Shown here: piece by piece, positions 34,290 to 42,654 of the stretch
Layout of the letters: each line of letters begins with the position of its first letter
How positions within the stretch are numbered: the stretch's first letter is position 1
Assembly (NCBI GenBank): GCA_947167345.1
Contig: CAMVHR010000020.1
Coordinates: 1-52,967 of the forward strand
Origin: an uncultured Treponema sp.
GTDB taxonomy: Bacteria; Spirochaetota; Spirochaetia; Treponematales; Treponemataceae
DNA: 52,967 nt
Reading direction: 5' to 3'
Notes under the pieces: model-generated
The model's input: only the letters and a program-made list of their open reading frames with translations
What the model was told of the DNA's origin: nothing
The model's database searches: none
Position numbers and translations under genes: made by a program

Positions 34290-35354
34290 AAATTTAATAA
34301 AACCATTTCATTAACCATTTCTATCGTTTTATGTTTATTTGCGGCAACTGGCTGCAACTCAAAAAAGGCTGCTTCATCAGAAACAAGTTCATCACAAACA
34401 GTTTCCCCAGAAAGATTAAAGGAAGTTGTTGTTTACACGTATGACAGTTTTGCAGGTGAATGGGGTCCAGGACCTGAACTTACACAGAAATTTGAAGCAA
34501 AAACTGGCTACAAGCTTACACTTGTTGACTGTGGCGATTCCATTCAGGCGTTCAACAGAGCCGTACTTGAAAAAGAGGCTCCTCAGGCAGACGTCATCAT
34601 TGGAATCGATAACAATCTTGCAGAGCAGGCACGCGCATCAGGCATTCTCGCTGAATATGAACCAAAGAATGCATCATCCATCATTGACGAAAACCTTCGC
34701 AAGGCTTTAGGAAATGACAATCTGCTGACACCGTACGACTACAGCCATTTTGCATTAATCTACGATACACAAAGTTCCGTTCCAGCACCAAAGTCACTCG
34801 AAGAACTGGTAAAGGATACATACAAAAAGAAAATCATTCTCATGGATCCGCGCACATCTACACCCGGCTTGGGATTTCTTGCATGGACAGTTTCTGTATT
34901 CGGCAACGGATATGAAGATTACTGGAAGCAGTTAAAGTCAAACATTCTTACAATGACATCGGGTTGGAGTGAAGGTTGGGGAATGTTCATGAACGGAGAA
35001 GCACCTCTTGTCATAAGCTATACGACCAGTCCTGCATATAATGTAGAATACGAAGACAATGACAGATTCGCAGCCCTCGTATTTGACGAAGGTCACGTGC
35101 AGCAGGTTGAAGGCTATGGCCTTTTAAAAGGAGCCCAGAATGCCGAAGGTGCAAAAGTGTTCATGGATTACCTGATAACAGAAGAAGCACAAGGCATTCT
35201 TCCTCTTACACAATGGATGTATCCTGTAAACAAGAACATTGCATTGCCTGAAAGCTATAAAAAGGCTGCTCCTATTCCTGAAAAAACATTGGCAACAGAT
35301 ACAGATGCTACAGAAAAGGCAGTATCCGTAATTCAGTCACTGTTTGCACAGTAA
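34287..35354 (+). CDS. thiB: Thiamine/TPP-binding lipoprotein of an ABC transporter
   Basis: 355 residues. The lipoprotein signal peptide ends ATGC. The mature part is a ThiB/TbpA-type binding protein: VVYTYDSFAGEWGPGPELTQKFE, LLTPYDYSHFALIYD, and GWGMFMNGEAPLVISYTTSPAY. It captures thiamine or its phosphates in the periplasm. The riboswitch overlaps the ATG. A longer in-frame ATG at 34194 would run through the riboswitch and is rejected. A homologous TPP transporter under a TPP riboswitch is known in Treponema denticola. Confidence 0.93.
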   Translation: MKFNKTISLTISIVLCLFAATGCNSKKAASSETSSSQTVSPERLKEVVVYTYDSFAGEWGPGPELTQKFEAKTGYKLTLVDCGDSIQAFNRAVLEKEAPQADVIIGIDNNLAEQARASGILAEYEPKNASSIIDENLRKALGNDNLLTPYDYSHFALIYDTQSSVPAPKSLEELVKDTYKKKIILMDPRTSTPGLGFLAWTVSVFGNGYEDYWKQLKSNILTMTSGWSEGWGMFMNGEAPLVISYTTSPAYNVEYEDNDRFAALVFDEGHVQQVEGYGLLKGAQNAEGAKVFMDYLITEEAQGILPLTQWMYPVNKNIALPESYKKAAPIPEKTLATDTDATEKAVSVIQSLFAQ

Positions 35355-35375
35355 GCGTTTACGCAATAGTTTAGC

Positions 35376-37031
35376 ATGAAGCATTCCCTCCAATACAGCA
35401 TCTGCATCATTGCAGTCTCTTTGTTCTGTATTGTAACACTGGCATTCGTTCTTTCTCTTGGGCAAGCAATCTCCCCATTGTTTGGAAGTTTTGCCAGTTC
35501 TGCGGAAGCTTCATACCGCAGTGCATCTGCATACACAACTTCTGCAATAGCAGGCATAATCCTATACACCGTCAAAGAATCTTTTACCTCTGTCATAATC
35601 GCCCTTCTAGCAGGCATTCCAGCAGCCTACTTTCTTTCACACAAAAAGTTATGGATCTGCAGAATCCTTTCTTCACTATCTGCCGTTCCGTTATGCATTC
35701 CGCCACTCATAATTGCCCTTGGATACATTGCAACCTTCGGCATGGCAGGTTACATCAACAAAATGCTAATGGCTGCATTTAACTTGCCGGAACCACCTTT
35801 TACCTTTCTGTATTCATTCTCGGGTATAGTAATCACACAAGGTTTTTATAACTTTCCGCTCATTATGAAAACGGTTGCTGATTCTTGGGAATGCCTTGAT
35901 GTTTCTCAAGCAGAAGCTGCAAAAATACTTGGAGCCAGCCGATGGAGAATATTCAGGACAATAACAGTCTTTCAGCTGCTGCCGTCCATTGTTTCTGCAA
36001 GCATTCCTGTCTTTATATATAGTTTTTTTTCATTTATGATTGTCATGATGTTCGGCACAATAGGCGGAACAACTCTTGAAACAGCTATTTTTCATGCAGG
36101 AAGGAGCATATTGAATTTTCATTCAGCAGCGATTCTTGCCTGCATTGAAACATCATCGGCATTATTAATACTGACAGCATACGCTTTGCTGGAACAAAAA
36201 ACTATACGCAGGCACGGGCTTTCACTTTCTGCTGAAAAAAATTCCAAAACACGACTTAATAAAAAAGAAATTTTTCCTGCAATAATATTTTTTGCAGTCA
36301 TTGCAATTTTTTTCATTCTTCCATTGCTTTCAATAGCCATAGGGTCTGTTTCAACAACAGGAACAAGACAGGCATCTTTTACACTTTCGCGATGGAAAAA
36401 AATTCTTTCTCTGAAAAGTTTTTACAACGCACTCAAAAACACTTGCCTTACATCAATATGCTCGGCCTCGTTAAGCACGGCCGCAGGCTTTGTTTATGCA
36501 GTATTCCTGCGCCTGAATGTTCAGGACACAAGACGTTCCATAAGGAACAGCATTCTTACAACACTACCTCTGCTGCCAATGACAGTATCATCCGTTGTAA
36601 TGGGAATAGGAATGACACTGCTCGTACACCGTGGCACCCCCGTACATCTTGTTCTTGCCCAATCCGCCATTGCATTCCCCTTTGCATTCCGCCAGCTATA
36701 CGCACCGCTCAATGCCATTCCCCAGACAACGATAGATGCAGCCCGCCTGCTTTCACGTCATAACACGGACTTGATTTTTTCAGTATTAATTCCTTACTGC
36801 AAAAAAAACATCATAAGTGCATTAGGATTCTGTTTTGCCATAAGCGCAGGAGATGCAACTCTACCACTTGTTCTTGCAATACACAAATTTGACACTCTAT
36901 CACTGTACACATACCGCCTTGCAGGAAGCTACCGTTTTGGAGAAGCTTGTGTCTGCGGATTGCTTCTAGGAATACTATGCATGACAGTATTTTCAGTTTC
37001 AAAGAAAAATATTTTACCGGGGAAAAGATGA
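35376..37031 (+). CDS. thiP: Thiamine/TPP ABC transporter permease (fused, ThiP)
   Basis: 551 residues: two copies of the ~6-helix permease fold, as in ThiP/FbpB. EAA loops are visible in each half: SQAEAAKILGASRWRIF (about residues 180-196) and TIDAARLLSRHNTDLIF (about 450-466). It forms the membrane channel for ThiB-bound substrate. The start is 21 bp after thiB with no obvious ribosome-binding site, so coupling is likely. Its stop overlaps thiQ by 4 bp. Confidence 0.9.
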   Translation: MKHSLQYSICIIAVSLFCIVTLAFVLSLGQAISPLFGSFASSAEASYRSASAYTTSAIAGIILYTVKESFTSVIIALLAGIPAAYFLSHKKLWICRILSSLSAVPLCIPPLIIALGYIATFGMAGYINKMLMAAFNLPEPPFTFLYSFSGIVITQGFYNFPLIMKTVADSWECLDVSQAEAAKILGASRWRIFRTITVFQLLPSIVSASIPVFIYSFFSFMIVMMFGTIGGTTLETAIFHAGRSILNFHSAAILACIETSSALLILTAYALLEQKTIRRHGLSLSAEKNSKTRLNKKEIFPAIIFFAVIAIFFILPLLSIAIGSVSTTGTRQASFTLSRWKKILSLKSFYNALKNTCLTSICSASLSTAAGFVYAVFLRLNVQDTRRSIRNSILTTLPLLPMTVSSVVMGIGMTLLVHRGTPVHLVLAQSAIAFPFAFRQLYAPLNAIPQTTIDAARLLSRHNTDLIFSVLIPYCKKNIISALGFCFAISAGDATLPLVLAIHKFDTLSLYTYRLAGSYRFGEACVCGLLLGILCMTVFSVSKKNILPGKR

Positions 37032-37732
37032 GTTACCTGCAATGTACAAAACTATTTAAACAGCAAAAAAATTGTTCGCGGGACTTTACGCTTGACATTT
37101 CTTTTTCAATTGGAAAAGGAGAATTTGTCAGCATTGTGGGTCCAAGTGGAAGCGGCAAATCAACAATATTAAGAATAATTGCAGGACTCGTGCAAAGCGA
37201 CAGTCCTGACACAAAAATAATATTGGATGGAACAGACATTTCAAGACTCCCCTCCGGAAAAAGGGAATGTGGCATGTGCTTTCAGAACAGTTCACTTTTT
37301 TTGAACATGACAGTTCAGGACAATGTAGGCTATGGACTGTGCTGTAACGGCATCAGCAAAAAAGAAAGCAGAAAGCAAGCTGTAGAGTTTCTGAAAATCT
37401 TTGAAATGCAGGATTTTGCAAAACGCTATCCCGAAACACTTAGTGGTGGAGAAGCACAGAGAGTTTCGCTTGCACGGACTCTTATTGTACACCCTAAGCT
37501 TATCCTACTTGATGAACCTTTGAGTGCGCTCGATGTTCACCTTAGAAAGAATCTTGCAGAAGAAATAAGAAAAATGCAGCAGAAAATGGGCTTTACGGCA
37601 ATCATGGTAACACATGATTTGACTGAAGCAAAAATGATGAGCGACAGGATTATCGCAATAAAAGATGGATTAAAAGAATGGGAAGGAAAAAGCGTAGATT
37701 TTAATACTCAAATTCTCTACCGACCTTCATAA
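37028..37732 (+). CDS. thiQ: Thiamine/TPP ABC transporter ATP-binding protein
   Basis: 234 residues. Walker A GPSGSGKST, signature LSGGEAQRVSLAR, Walker B LILLDEPLSALD and the switch TAIMVTHD are intact. ATG 37028 overlaps the thiP stop; longer starts would run back into thiP. The last 32 bp overlap the 3' end of the convergent diguanylate cyclase gene, unusual in a genome with spacers elsewhere. Confidence 0.93.
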   Translation: MSYLQCTKLFKQQKNCSRDFTLDISFSIGKGEFVSIVGPSGSGKSTILRIIAGLVQSDSPDTKIILDGTDISRLPSGKRECGMCFQNSSLFLNMTVQDNVGYGLCCNGISKKESRKQAVEFLKIFEMQDFAKRYPETLSGGEAQRVSLARTLIVHPKLILLDEPLSALDVHLRKNLAEEIRKMQQKMGFTAIMVTHDLTEAKMMSDRIIAIKDGLKEWEGKSVDFNTQILYRPS

Positions 37733-39368
37733 GCCGCTTCATCTCATACATAAGAGAATCGGCGCGCTGCTGTGCTTCGGTAAAATCAGCTTTTGAACGT
37801 GGCGTAAAGAATACATAGCCATAGGCGCAGGAGAATTCCTGTTCAGTACCTTTATAGCTTGCTTCAAGCTTCTTGAATTTCTTCAAATCGGCTTCAACAT
37901 CTTCTTCATTGCAATGCCTGCAGAAACAGATAAACTCATCGCCTCCTATGCGAAAAACAGTGCCGTCATCAATAAAAGCCTTTGAAAGGCACTCACAGAA
38001 TGTATTGATAACTTTGTCTCCGAACAGGTGTCCTTTTGAGTCATTCAGCTTCTTAAGATTATTCATGTCAAACAGAATCAGACAGCAGTTTATCATTTTA
38101 TCTTTTTCAGGATCAAACTTTTCAATAAGCGAGAACCATGCCGTCTTGCTTGCAACACCTGTATTAAAGTCAACGAATGCAAGCTTCTGATAGAGCATTG
38201 CCTGTTGAATTGATTCATACTTGTCCATTGACTTTTGATTTGCAATGAACAGGAATGAAATGAACATAAAAATAACACCAAAATTTAAGACAATGCTTCC
38301 GTAAGACCTGTTATATCGTCCTATAATTATTACAAAAAACACAATGACACTTAAAAGCATAAAAAAATTAAATAATTTCTGTCTCTGCTTAGTGTGAAAA
38401 AAGTTTCCGACGTTGACAAGATATGTAATGTATACACAAAAACCGACACTGAACATCTGAAGGACATACATGGAATTGTACAACTGAACTATACCGACAA
38501 GCTGAAGAACAATTACAAGAATTGACACTGCAAGACTTAAAGTTATAAGAACATCTGAAAACTTCTTTTTTGAAGGAATGTCTATATCCCTTACAAACAC
38601 AGCACAGGAAAGTAAAATGAAATGCTGGTTCAGATATTCAAAGCACCAGTGAATGCCCTGGTTTGGAATTATAAACTGAAGCAGTTTTGAATCTTCCAAA
38701 ATCCACAGCCCGAACAAAAAACAGACGTAGCACATGTGCAGCAAGCTTTTGTCTTCGGCAAAATTCCGTTTGTATATTCTGCTCAGAAAAAAACAGATGA
38801 CACTTATTATAAGCAGAAGGATTCCAAGAAGCAATTTATCCATTCTGTCGAGAAAAAGTTTGACAAGAATTTCCTGATGCGTACCAAGGTAAATGGAATC
38901 ATATTCTCCCGCATATTTTTCTCCTACAGGAGTAAATGACAGGCACAATTCTCCGTTTTGGACAGGCGGAATAGTCACAATATGGTAAAAGGAACGGTAA
39001 TCTTCAAGCCATGAAGGATTTCGCTCTATGTCATATTCATAAATTACTCTTCCATTTAATGAAAAGACTGCCGTCTGATGATGCGTGTAAAAACATATTT
39101 CCTGAGGAAAGTTTGATGCATAAAAATGATAGATGCGCGTTACAGGAGAATTTCTTGCAGGAATTTTTGTGGGTAAAGACAGAATGTATTTTTGATTGCC
39201 TTCTTCATCATAGTAATACCAGCCAGTATTGCATGTTGAAGCCAGAGAAAGTTTAAAATTAAGGGGTTCATGACGAGATTTTACAATAACAAAAAGTCCT
39301 ACAAAAACAAAAAAGAAAAAGAGATACCGAAGATAATATTTTGAAATGTGTTTTATAAAACTAGACAT
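37701..39368 (-). CDS. Membrane diguanylate cyclase (7TM + GGDEF)
   Basis: 555 residues. A first membrane helix (about 12-28), an extracytoplasmic beta-rich sensor region (about 30-165), seven membrane segments (about 170-385), then a GGDEF domain. The active loop is FRIGGDEF (GGDEF 475-479), with the substrate site NNLKKLNDSKGH. The RxxD inhibitory site expected just before GGDEF is absent (AFID there), so the enzyme is not expected to be product-inhibited that way. It makes cyclic di-GMP in response to an unknown external signal. The start has TATAAT 8 nt upstream and no ribosome-binding site. Confidence 0.88.
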   Translation of the reverse strand: MSSFIKHISKYYLRYLFFFFVFVGLFVIVKSRHEPLNFKLSLASTCNTGWYYYDEEGNQKYILSLPTKIPARNSPVTRIYHFYASNFPQEICFYTHHQTAVFSLNGRVIYEYDIERNPSWLEDYRSFYHIVTIPPVQNGELCLSFTPVGEKYAGEYDSIYLGTHQEILVKLFLDRMDKLLLGILLLIISVICFFLSRIYKRNFAEDKSLLHMCYVCFLFGLWILEDSKLLQFIIPNQGIHWCFEYLNQHFILLSCAVFVRDIDIPSKKKFSDVLITLSLAVSILVIVLQLVGIVQLYNSMYVLQMFSVGFCVYITYLVNVGNFFHTKQRQKLFNFFMLLSVIVFFVIIIGRYNRSYGSIVLNFGVIFMFISFLFIANQKSMDKYESIQQAMLYQKLAFVDFNTGVASKTAWFSLIEKFDPEKDKMINCCLILFDMNNLKKLNDSKGHLFGDKVINTFCECLSKAFIDDGTVFRIGGDEFICFCRHCNEEDVEADLKKFKKLEASYKGTEQEFSCAYGYVFFTPRSKADFTEAQQRADSLMYEMKRLMKVGREFEY

Positions 39369-39486
39369 GCTCTTTTATTATATATGCAAATAAAGCTAAA
39401 AACAAGGATTTTCTATTGCTTCTATCGCCTCGGACAATCTATGAGGGATTGGTAAACTTTAGATTTTCTGATATTATACATGAATC

Positions 39487-40347
39487 ATGAGTAGATACAC
39501 TACAACACTTACAAAATACACTTTAATTCTTTTACTGGCAGCAACATTATCTGTACCAGTTTCGGCAAAGGGCTTTTTCAGCAAACTTTTTGGCAAAAGC
39601 AGCACAACATCTGGTGGTACAGTCGGTGCAGACCGCGAACAGCTTTTGCTAGTGTCCGAAAAAGACATGAATGAGGCTGCAAATGAGCAGTATGCACAGG
39701 TCTTGAACGAAGCAAGGATCGCTGGAACTTTGAACACAGACAAAAAAGTACATGACAGGGTACAGGCTGTTGCACAAAAACTTATTGCACAGACAGAAGT
39801 TTTCCGCACTGATGCAAAATCTTGGGATTGGCAGGTAAATGTCATAAAAGATGACACTGTAAATGCATGGTGTATGCCTGGCGGTAAAATTGTTGTTTAC
39901 ACGGGAATTATCGATTCCCTTTCGCTTACAGACGGAGAACTTGCCGCAATTATGGGGCATGAAATTTCTCATGCCCTTAAAGAGCACAGCCGGGAACAGT
40001 CAAGCAAGCAGTATGTGCAACAGACTGGCATTGCCATTGTTTCTCAGGTGGCAGGATTGAGCCAGACAGGGCAAACGGTGCTTGCACTGGGAATGCAATA
40101 CGGCGTAACACTGCCATTCAGCAGAGAATGCGAAACCGAAGCAGACAACATGGGCACAGAATTAATGGCACGAGCAGGTTATGATCCGCATGAAGCAATT
40201 AATGTTTGGAACAAGATGAATAAGCTTTCAAGCGGTTCTGTTCCAGAAATTCTTTCTACACACCCATCAAACGATTCTCGCATAAAGAACCTGACTTCAA
40301 TTGCAGAAAAAGTCTATCCACTATATCAATCAGCATCAAAGAAATAA
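39487..40347 (+). CDS. M48 family metallopeptidase, exported
   Basis: 286 residues. A Sec signal peptide (cleavage near PVSA-K) has no lipobox cysteine. The zinc site is HEISHALKEH (HEXXH), with the third ligand in CETEADNMG. The layout resembles periplasmic LoiP/BepA-type peptidases that check outer-membrane proteins. A TATACA is 6 nt before the ATG. A strong terminator follows, so the gene is probably monocistronic. Substrate unknown. Confidence 0.88.
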   Translation: MSRYTTTLTKYTLILLLAATLSVPVSAKGFFSKLFGKSSTTSGGTVGADREQLLLVSEKDMNEAANEQYAQVLNEARIAGTLNTDKKVHDRVQAVAQKLIAQTEVFRTDAKSWDWQVNVIKDDTVNAWCMPGGKIVVYTGIIDSLSLTDGELAAIMGHEISHALKEHSREQSSKQYVQQTGIAIVSQVAGLSQTGQTVLALGMQYGVTLPFSRECETEADNMGTELMARAGYDPHEAINVWNKMNKLSSGSVPEILSTHPSNDSRIKNLTSIAEKVYPLYQSASKK

Positions 40348-40360
40348 AATATATGCAAAT

Positions 40361-40404
40361 AAAAAGAGCCTTTTGCAGTGTCCGTAACACAAAAGGCTCT
40401 TTTT
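40361..40404. terminator. Bidirectional terminator
   Basis: AAAAAGAGCCTTTTG and CAAAAGGCTCTTTTT form a perfect 15-bp stem around a 14-nt loop. A/T runs on both sides make it work in both directions, ending the M48 gene and the minus-strand 40406 gene. Confidence 0.95.
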
Positions 40405-40405
40405 A

Positions 40406-40702
40406 TTAAGAATGCATTATCCGCTTAGGATCTTTTACAAGCAGGATAACCAGCCAGATTATCATAGCAAAAACAATGACCGATATTCCTAGGAACGCAT
40501 CATTTACCATATCTGCTAGCGGTACATTAAAATAATCGGTCCTAAGTTCCATATACTCAAACACGGCATCTACAAGCCACATTAAGGAAGCTCCCCAGAA
40601 CATGTAACAGAGGACTCCAACCTTAAGGAATCTGGCTTTTTCACTTACATACCAAATTACAGTAACAGCAACGGCAGCCATCAAAGTCAATAATAAGGTC
40701 AT
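40406..40702 (-). CDS. Small conserved membrane protein
   Basis: 98 residues with three hydrophobic segments: the N-terminal LLTLMAAVAVTVIWYV, a middle YMFWGASLMWLVDAVF and the last IVFAMIIWLVILLV. No family recognised. Its start overlaps the upstream 134-residue gene by 4 bp, so the two are co-translated and may form a complex (inference). It ends at the shared terminator. Confidence 0.7.
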   Translation of the reverse strand: MTLLLTLMAAVAVTVIWYVSEKARFLKVGVLCYMFWGASLMWLVDAVFEYMELRTDYFNVPLADMVNDAFLGISVIVFAMIIWLVILLVKDPKRIMHS

Positions 40703-41103
40703 TTCAGAGCTGGCTCTCCTTTAGATTCTTTAAAATCAGGAACATCTGCTTTACCGCTGAATTTCCCCATTACAAGAGTCATAACTCCCCAGACGGCCGT
40801 TACAAGGACAGCCATGGACACACCGACAGTAGCCATTTCATGAAGCATTGCCTGCATATCTTCAGGATTGCCTACAGCTGTAAGAAATGGAAAAAACGGC
40901 TGAATTTCTCCGTGCCAAAAATGCTCAAATGCAAGAAGGACAGAACCACCCCAAAGAAGTCCGTTAAGTCTTTTAAGTTTCTTTGAAAAAGGTTCCTTGC
41001 TGACAGAAACAGCAGCAGAGATATTTTTTTCTTTCTTTTCAATTATTTTAACAGCAATTGTCGCAACAACTGCTTCAACAGCAGGAACAATAAAACATGC
41101 CAT
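40699..41103 (-). CDS. Unrecognised membrane protein
   Basis: 134 residues: an N-terminal hydrophobic segment (VPAVEAVVATIAVKII), a basic region with KKLKRL, a middle segment (GLLWGGSVLLAFEHFWHG) and a C-terminal hydrophobic segment (VSMAVLVTAVWGVMTLVMG). HFWHGE contains two histidines near the membrane, a possible metal or haem site (inference). GGAG precedes the start. It is coupled to the 98-residue gene. Confidence 0.7.
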   Translation of the reverse strand: MACFIVPAVEAVVATIAVKIIEKKEKNISAAVSVSKEPFSKKLKRLNGLLWGGSVLLAFEHFWHGEIQPFFPFLTAVGNPEDMQAMLHEMATVGVSMAVLVTAVWGVMTLVMGKFSGKADVPDFKESKGEPALK

Positions 41104-41124
41104 ATAAAAACTCCTCTTTGTTAA

Positions 41125-41292
41125 TCAGGCAAAAAAACTATATTTCTTAAGCCATTCTTCATAATCAGCTTCAGTCACGCAATTCTCAAAGTCAAAGATT
41201 GCATTTTCAATATCTTCCGTTCCGCCTGTCTGAGTCATCAATTCATACATGGACTGTAAACGTTCATATACCTTTTCAGCTTCTTCTTTCAT
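41125..41292 (-). CDS. Unrecognised 55-residue acidic protein
   Basis: MKEEAEKVYERLQ... is acidic and helical, with a single Cys (NCVTEADYEEW). Start choice is uncertain: ATG 41292 or an in-frame TTG at 41340; neither has a clear ribosome-binding site. It lies 21 bp before the 134-residue gene on the same strand, so it may be the first gene of that small operon. No function can be assigned. Confidence 0.5.
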   Translation of the reverse strand: MKEEAEKVYERLQSMYELMTQTGGTEDIENAIFDFENCVTEADYEEWLKKYSFFA

Positions 41293-41459
41293 ACTTCTAT
41301 TTTCTAATACTGTTGGATTTTTTTCAAGTATTTTTATCAACTAGAGGTCAATATAAAGAATATTTTATTCAATTAGACCGTATGTTGTAATCAGAGTCGG
41401 GAATACTGCACAGCATAGGTTTGACAGTAAAATGGAAATCAGGCAATATGAGCAGACAT

Positions 41460-41499
41460 AAAAAAAGGATTTACGATCCAACATGGATTGTAAATCCTT
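41460..41499 (-). terminator. Terminator after the tRNA
   Basis: AAGGATTTAC and GTAAATCCTT with ATCC/GGAT inside form a long stem (one mismatch), followed on the minus strand by seven T. It lies directly after the tRNA. The rest of 41341-41459 shows nothing recognisable. Confidence 0.9.
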
Positions 41500-41502
41500 G
41501 CA

Positions 41503-41576
<74 letters not shown>

Positions 41577-41645
41577 GAATGTTGCTAGATTATATCAAAA
41601 TAATTTAATTTTAGTCAATATGGCACTCAAAAAGCCAAGCAAACA

Positions 41646-42548
41646 TTATACATCGCCATTGCTAAAAAGAGATGGAGGAACACAATCCATAAGTTTTTCT
41701 TTTGGAATTTTGCAAAATATATCGACAAGCCCTGCATCAAGTTGAGTACCTGCAATTTCCTGCATGATTTTTATGGCAGTCTCATGCGTTTCAGGCTCTT
41801 TGTATGCACGGCGCATTACAATAGCTGAATATGTATCCGTTACTGCAATAACTTTTGAAGGCAACGGAATTTCCTGCTCCGAAAGGCCATAATACCCTTT
41901 GCCGTCAATACGTTCATGATGATACTTTATCCACGGGCGAATAGAAGCAAAAGAGCGTAAAGGCTCAAGAAATTTTACACCAATCTCTGGATGCTGCCTC
42001 ATTATTTTCCATTCTTGATCAGTAAGCTTTCCTGGCTTGTTCAAAACTTCTTCTGGAATTCCAAGCTTACCAACATCATGCATAAGGGCAGCATATTCAA
42101 GAGTCATTCGATTGATTTTCTTTTTTATGTCCGATGGAAGATAATCATAGAAAAGCATAGTAAGATTTTGGACAAAACGGCTATGACCGTTAAGGTTAGG
42201 ATCTCGAGCTTCTATAACACCAATCAAAACTTCCGTAACAGAAAGACAATTATCCCTTATAGATTCTATAAGGTCAAACATAATAGTCAGAACAATTGCA
42301 ACAAAAATACTACCGCCAAACAAAATTCCAGCAATCATCAAATCTGGAACACCAAACAAGCCTACACAGATGTACCCCAATAGAAAAAATACCAGCAGAA
42401 CAAGACCTACATCTTTCCATACACTACTGCGGCTTTTTCCCTTAGGAAATGCATCGCGCATATTCTTCATGAAACGGATATATCTGTATATGTTTGTAAC
42501 CATGATAATAACGCCCATTAGTATCATGGAATAGATAAGTAGTCTCAT
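41646..42548 (-). CDS. Membrane HD-GYP-type protein (variant motif)
   Basis: 300 residues. Two or three membrane helices in the first ~110 residues (LIYSMILMGVIIMVTNIY, LVLLVFFLLGYICVGLF), then an HD domain with ALMHDVGKLGIPEEVLNKPG and YHHERIDGKGYYGL. In the HD-GYP signature the last residue is Tyr instead of Pro (GYY). It likely hydrolyses c-di-GMP, but loss of the Pro makes this uncertain. The ATG is 7 nt after TATACT (42561-42556) with no ribosome-binding site. Confidence 0.85.
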   Translation of the reverse strand: MRLLIYSMILMGVIIMVTNIYRYIRFMKNMRDAFPKGKSRSSVWKDVGLVLLVFFLLGYICVGLFGVPDLMIAGILFGGSIFVAIVLTIMFDLIESIRDNCLSVTEVLIGVIEARDPNLNGHSRFVQNLTMLFYDYLPSDIKKKINRMTLEYAALMHDVGKLGIPEEVLNKPGKLTDQEWKIMRQHPEIGVKFLEPLRSFASIRPWIKYHHERIDGKGYYGLSEQEIPLPSKVIAVTDTYSAIVMRRAYKEPETHETAIKIMQEIAGTQLDAGLVDIFCKIPKEKLMDCVPPSLFSNGDV

Positions 42549-42590
42549 ATTTTAAAGTATATCACCAAATAAAAAAAAAGAAAGAAAAAT

Positions 42591-42622
42591 AAAACCTCTT
42601 TTCACATCCGAAAAGAGGTTTT
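42591..42622 (-). terminator. Terminator of asnB
   Basis: AAAACCTCTTTTC and GAAAAGAGGTTTT form a 13-bp stem with a 6-nt loop, followed on the minus strand by TTTTCTTTC and more T. It lies between asnB and the HD-GYP gene. Confidence 0.9.
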
Positions 42623-42654
42623 TTATATGTTTATTTTTATATATTCAGTAAATA

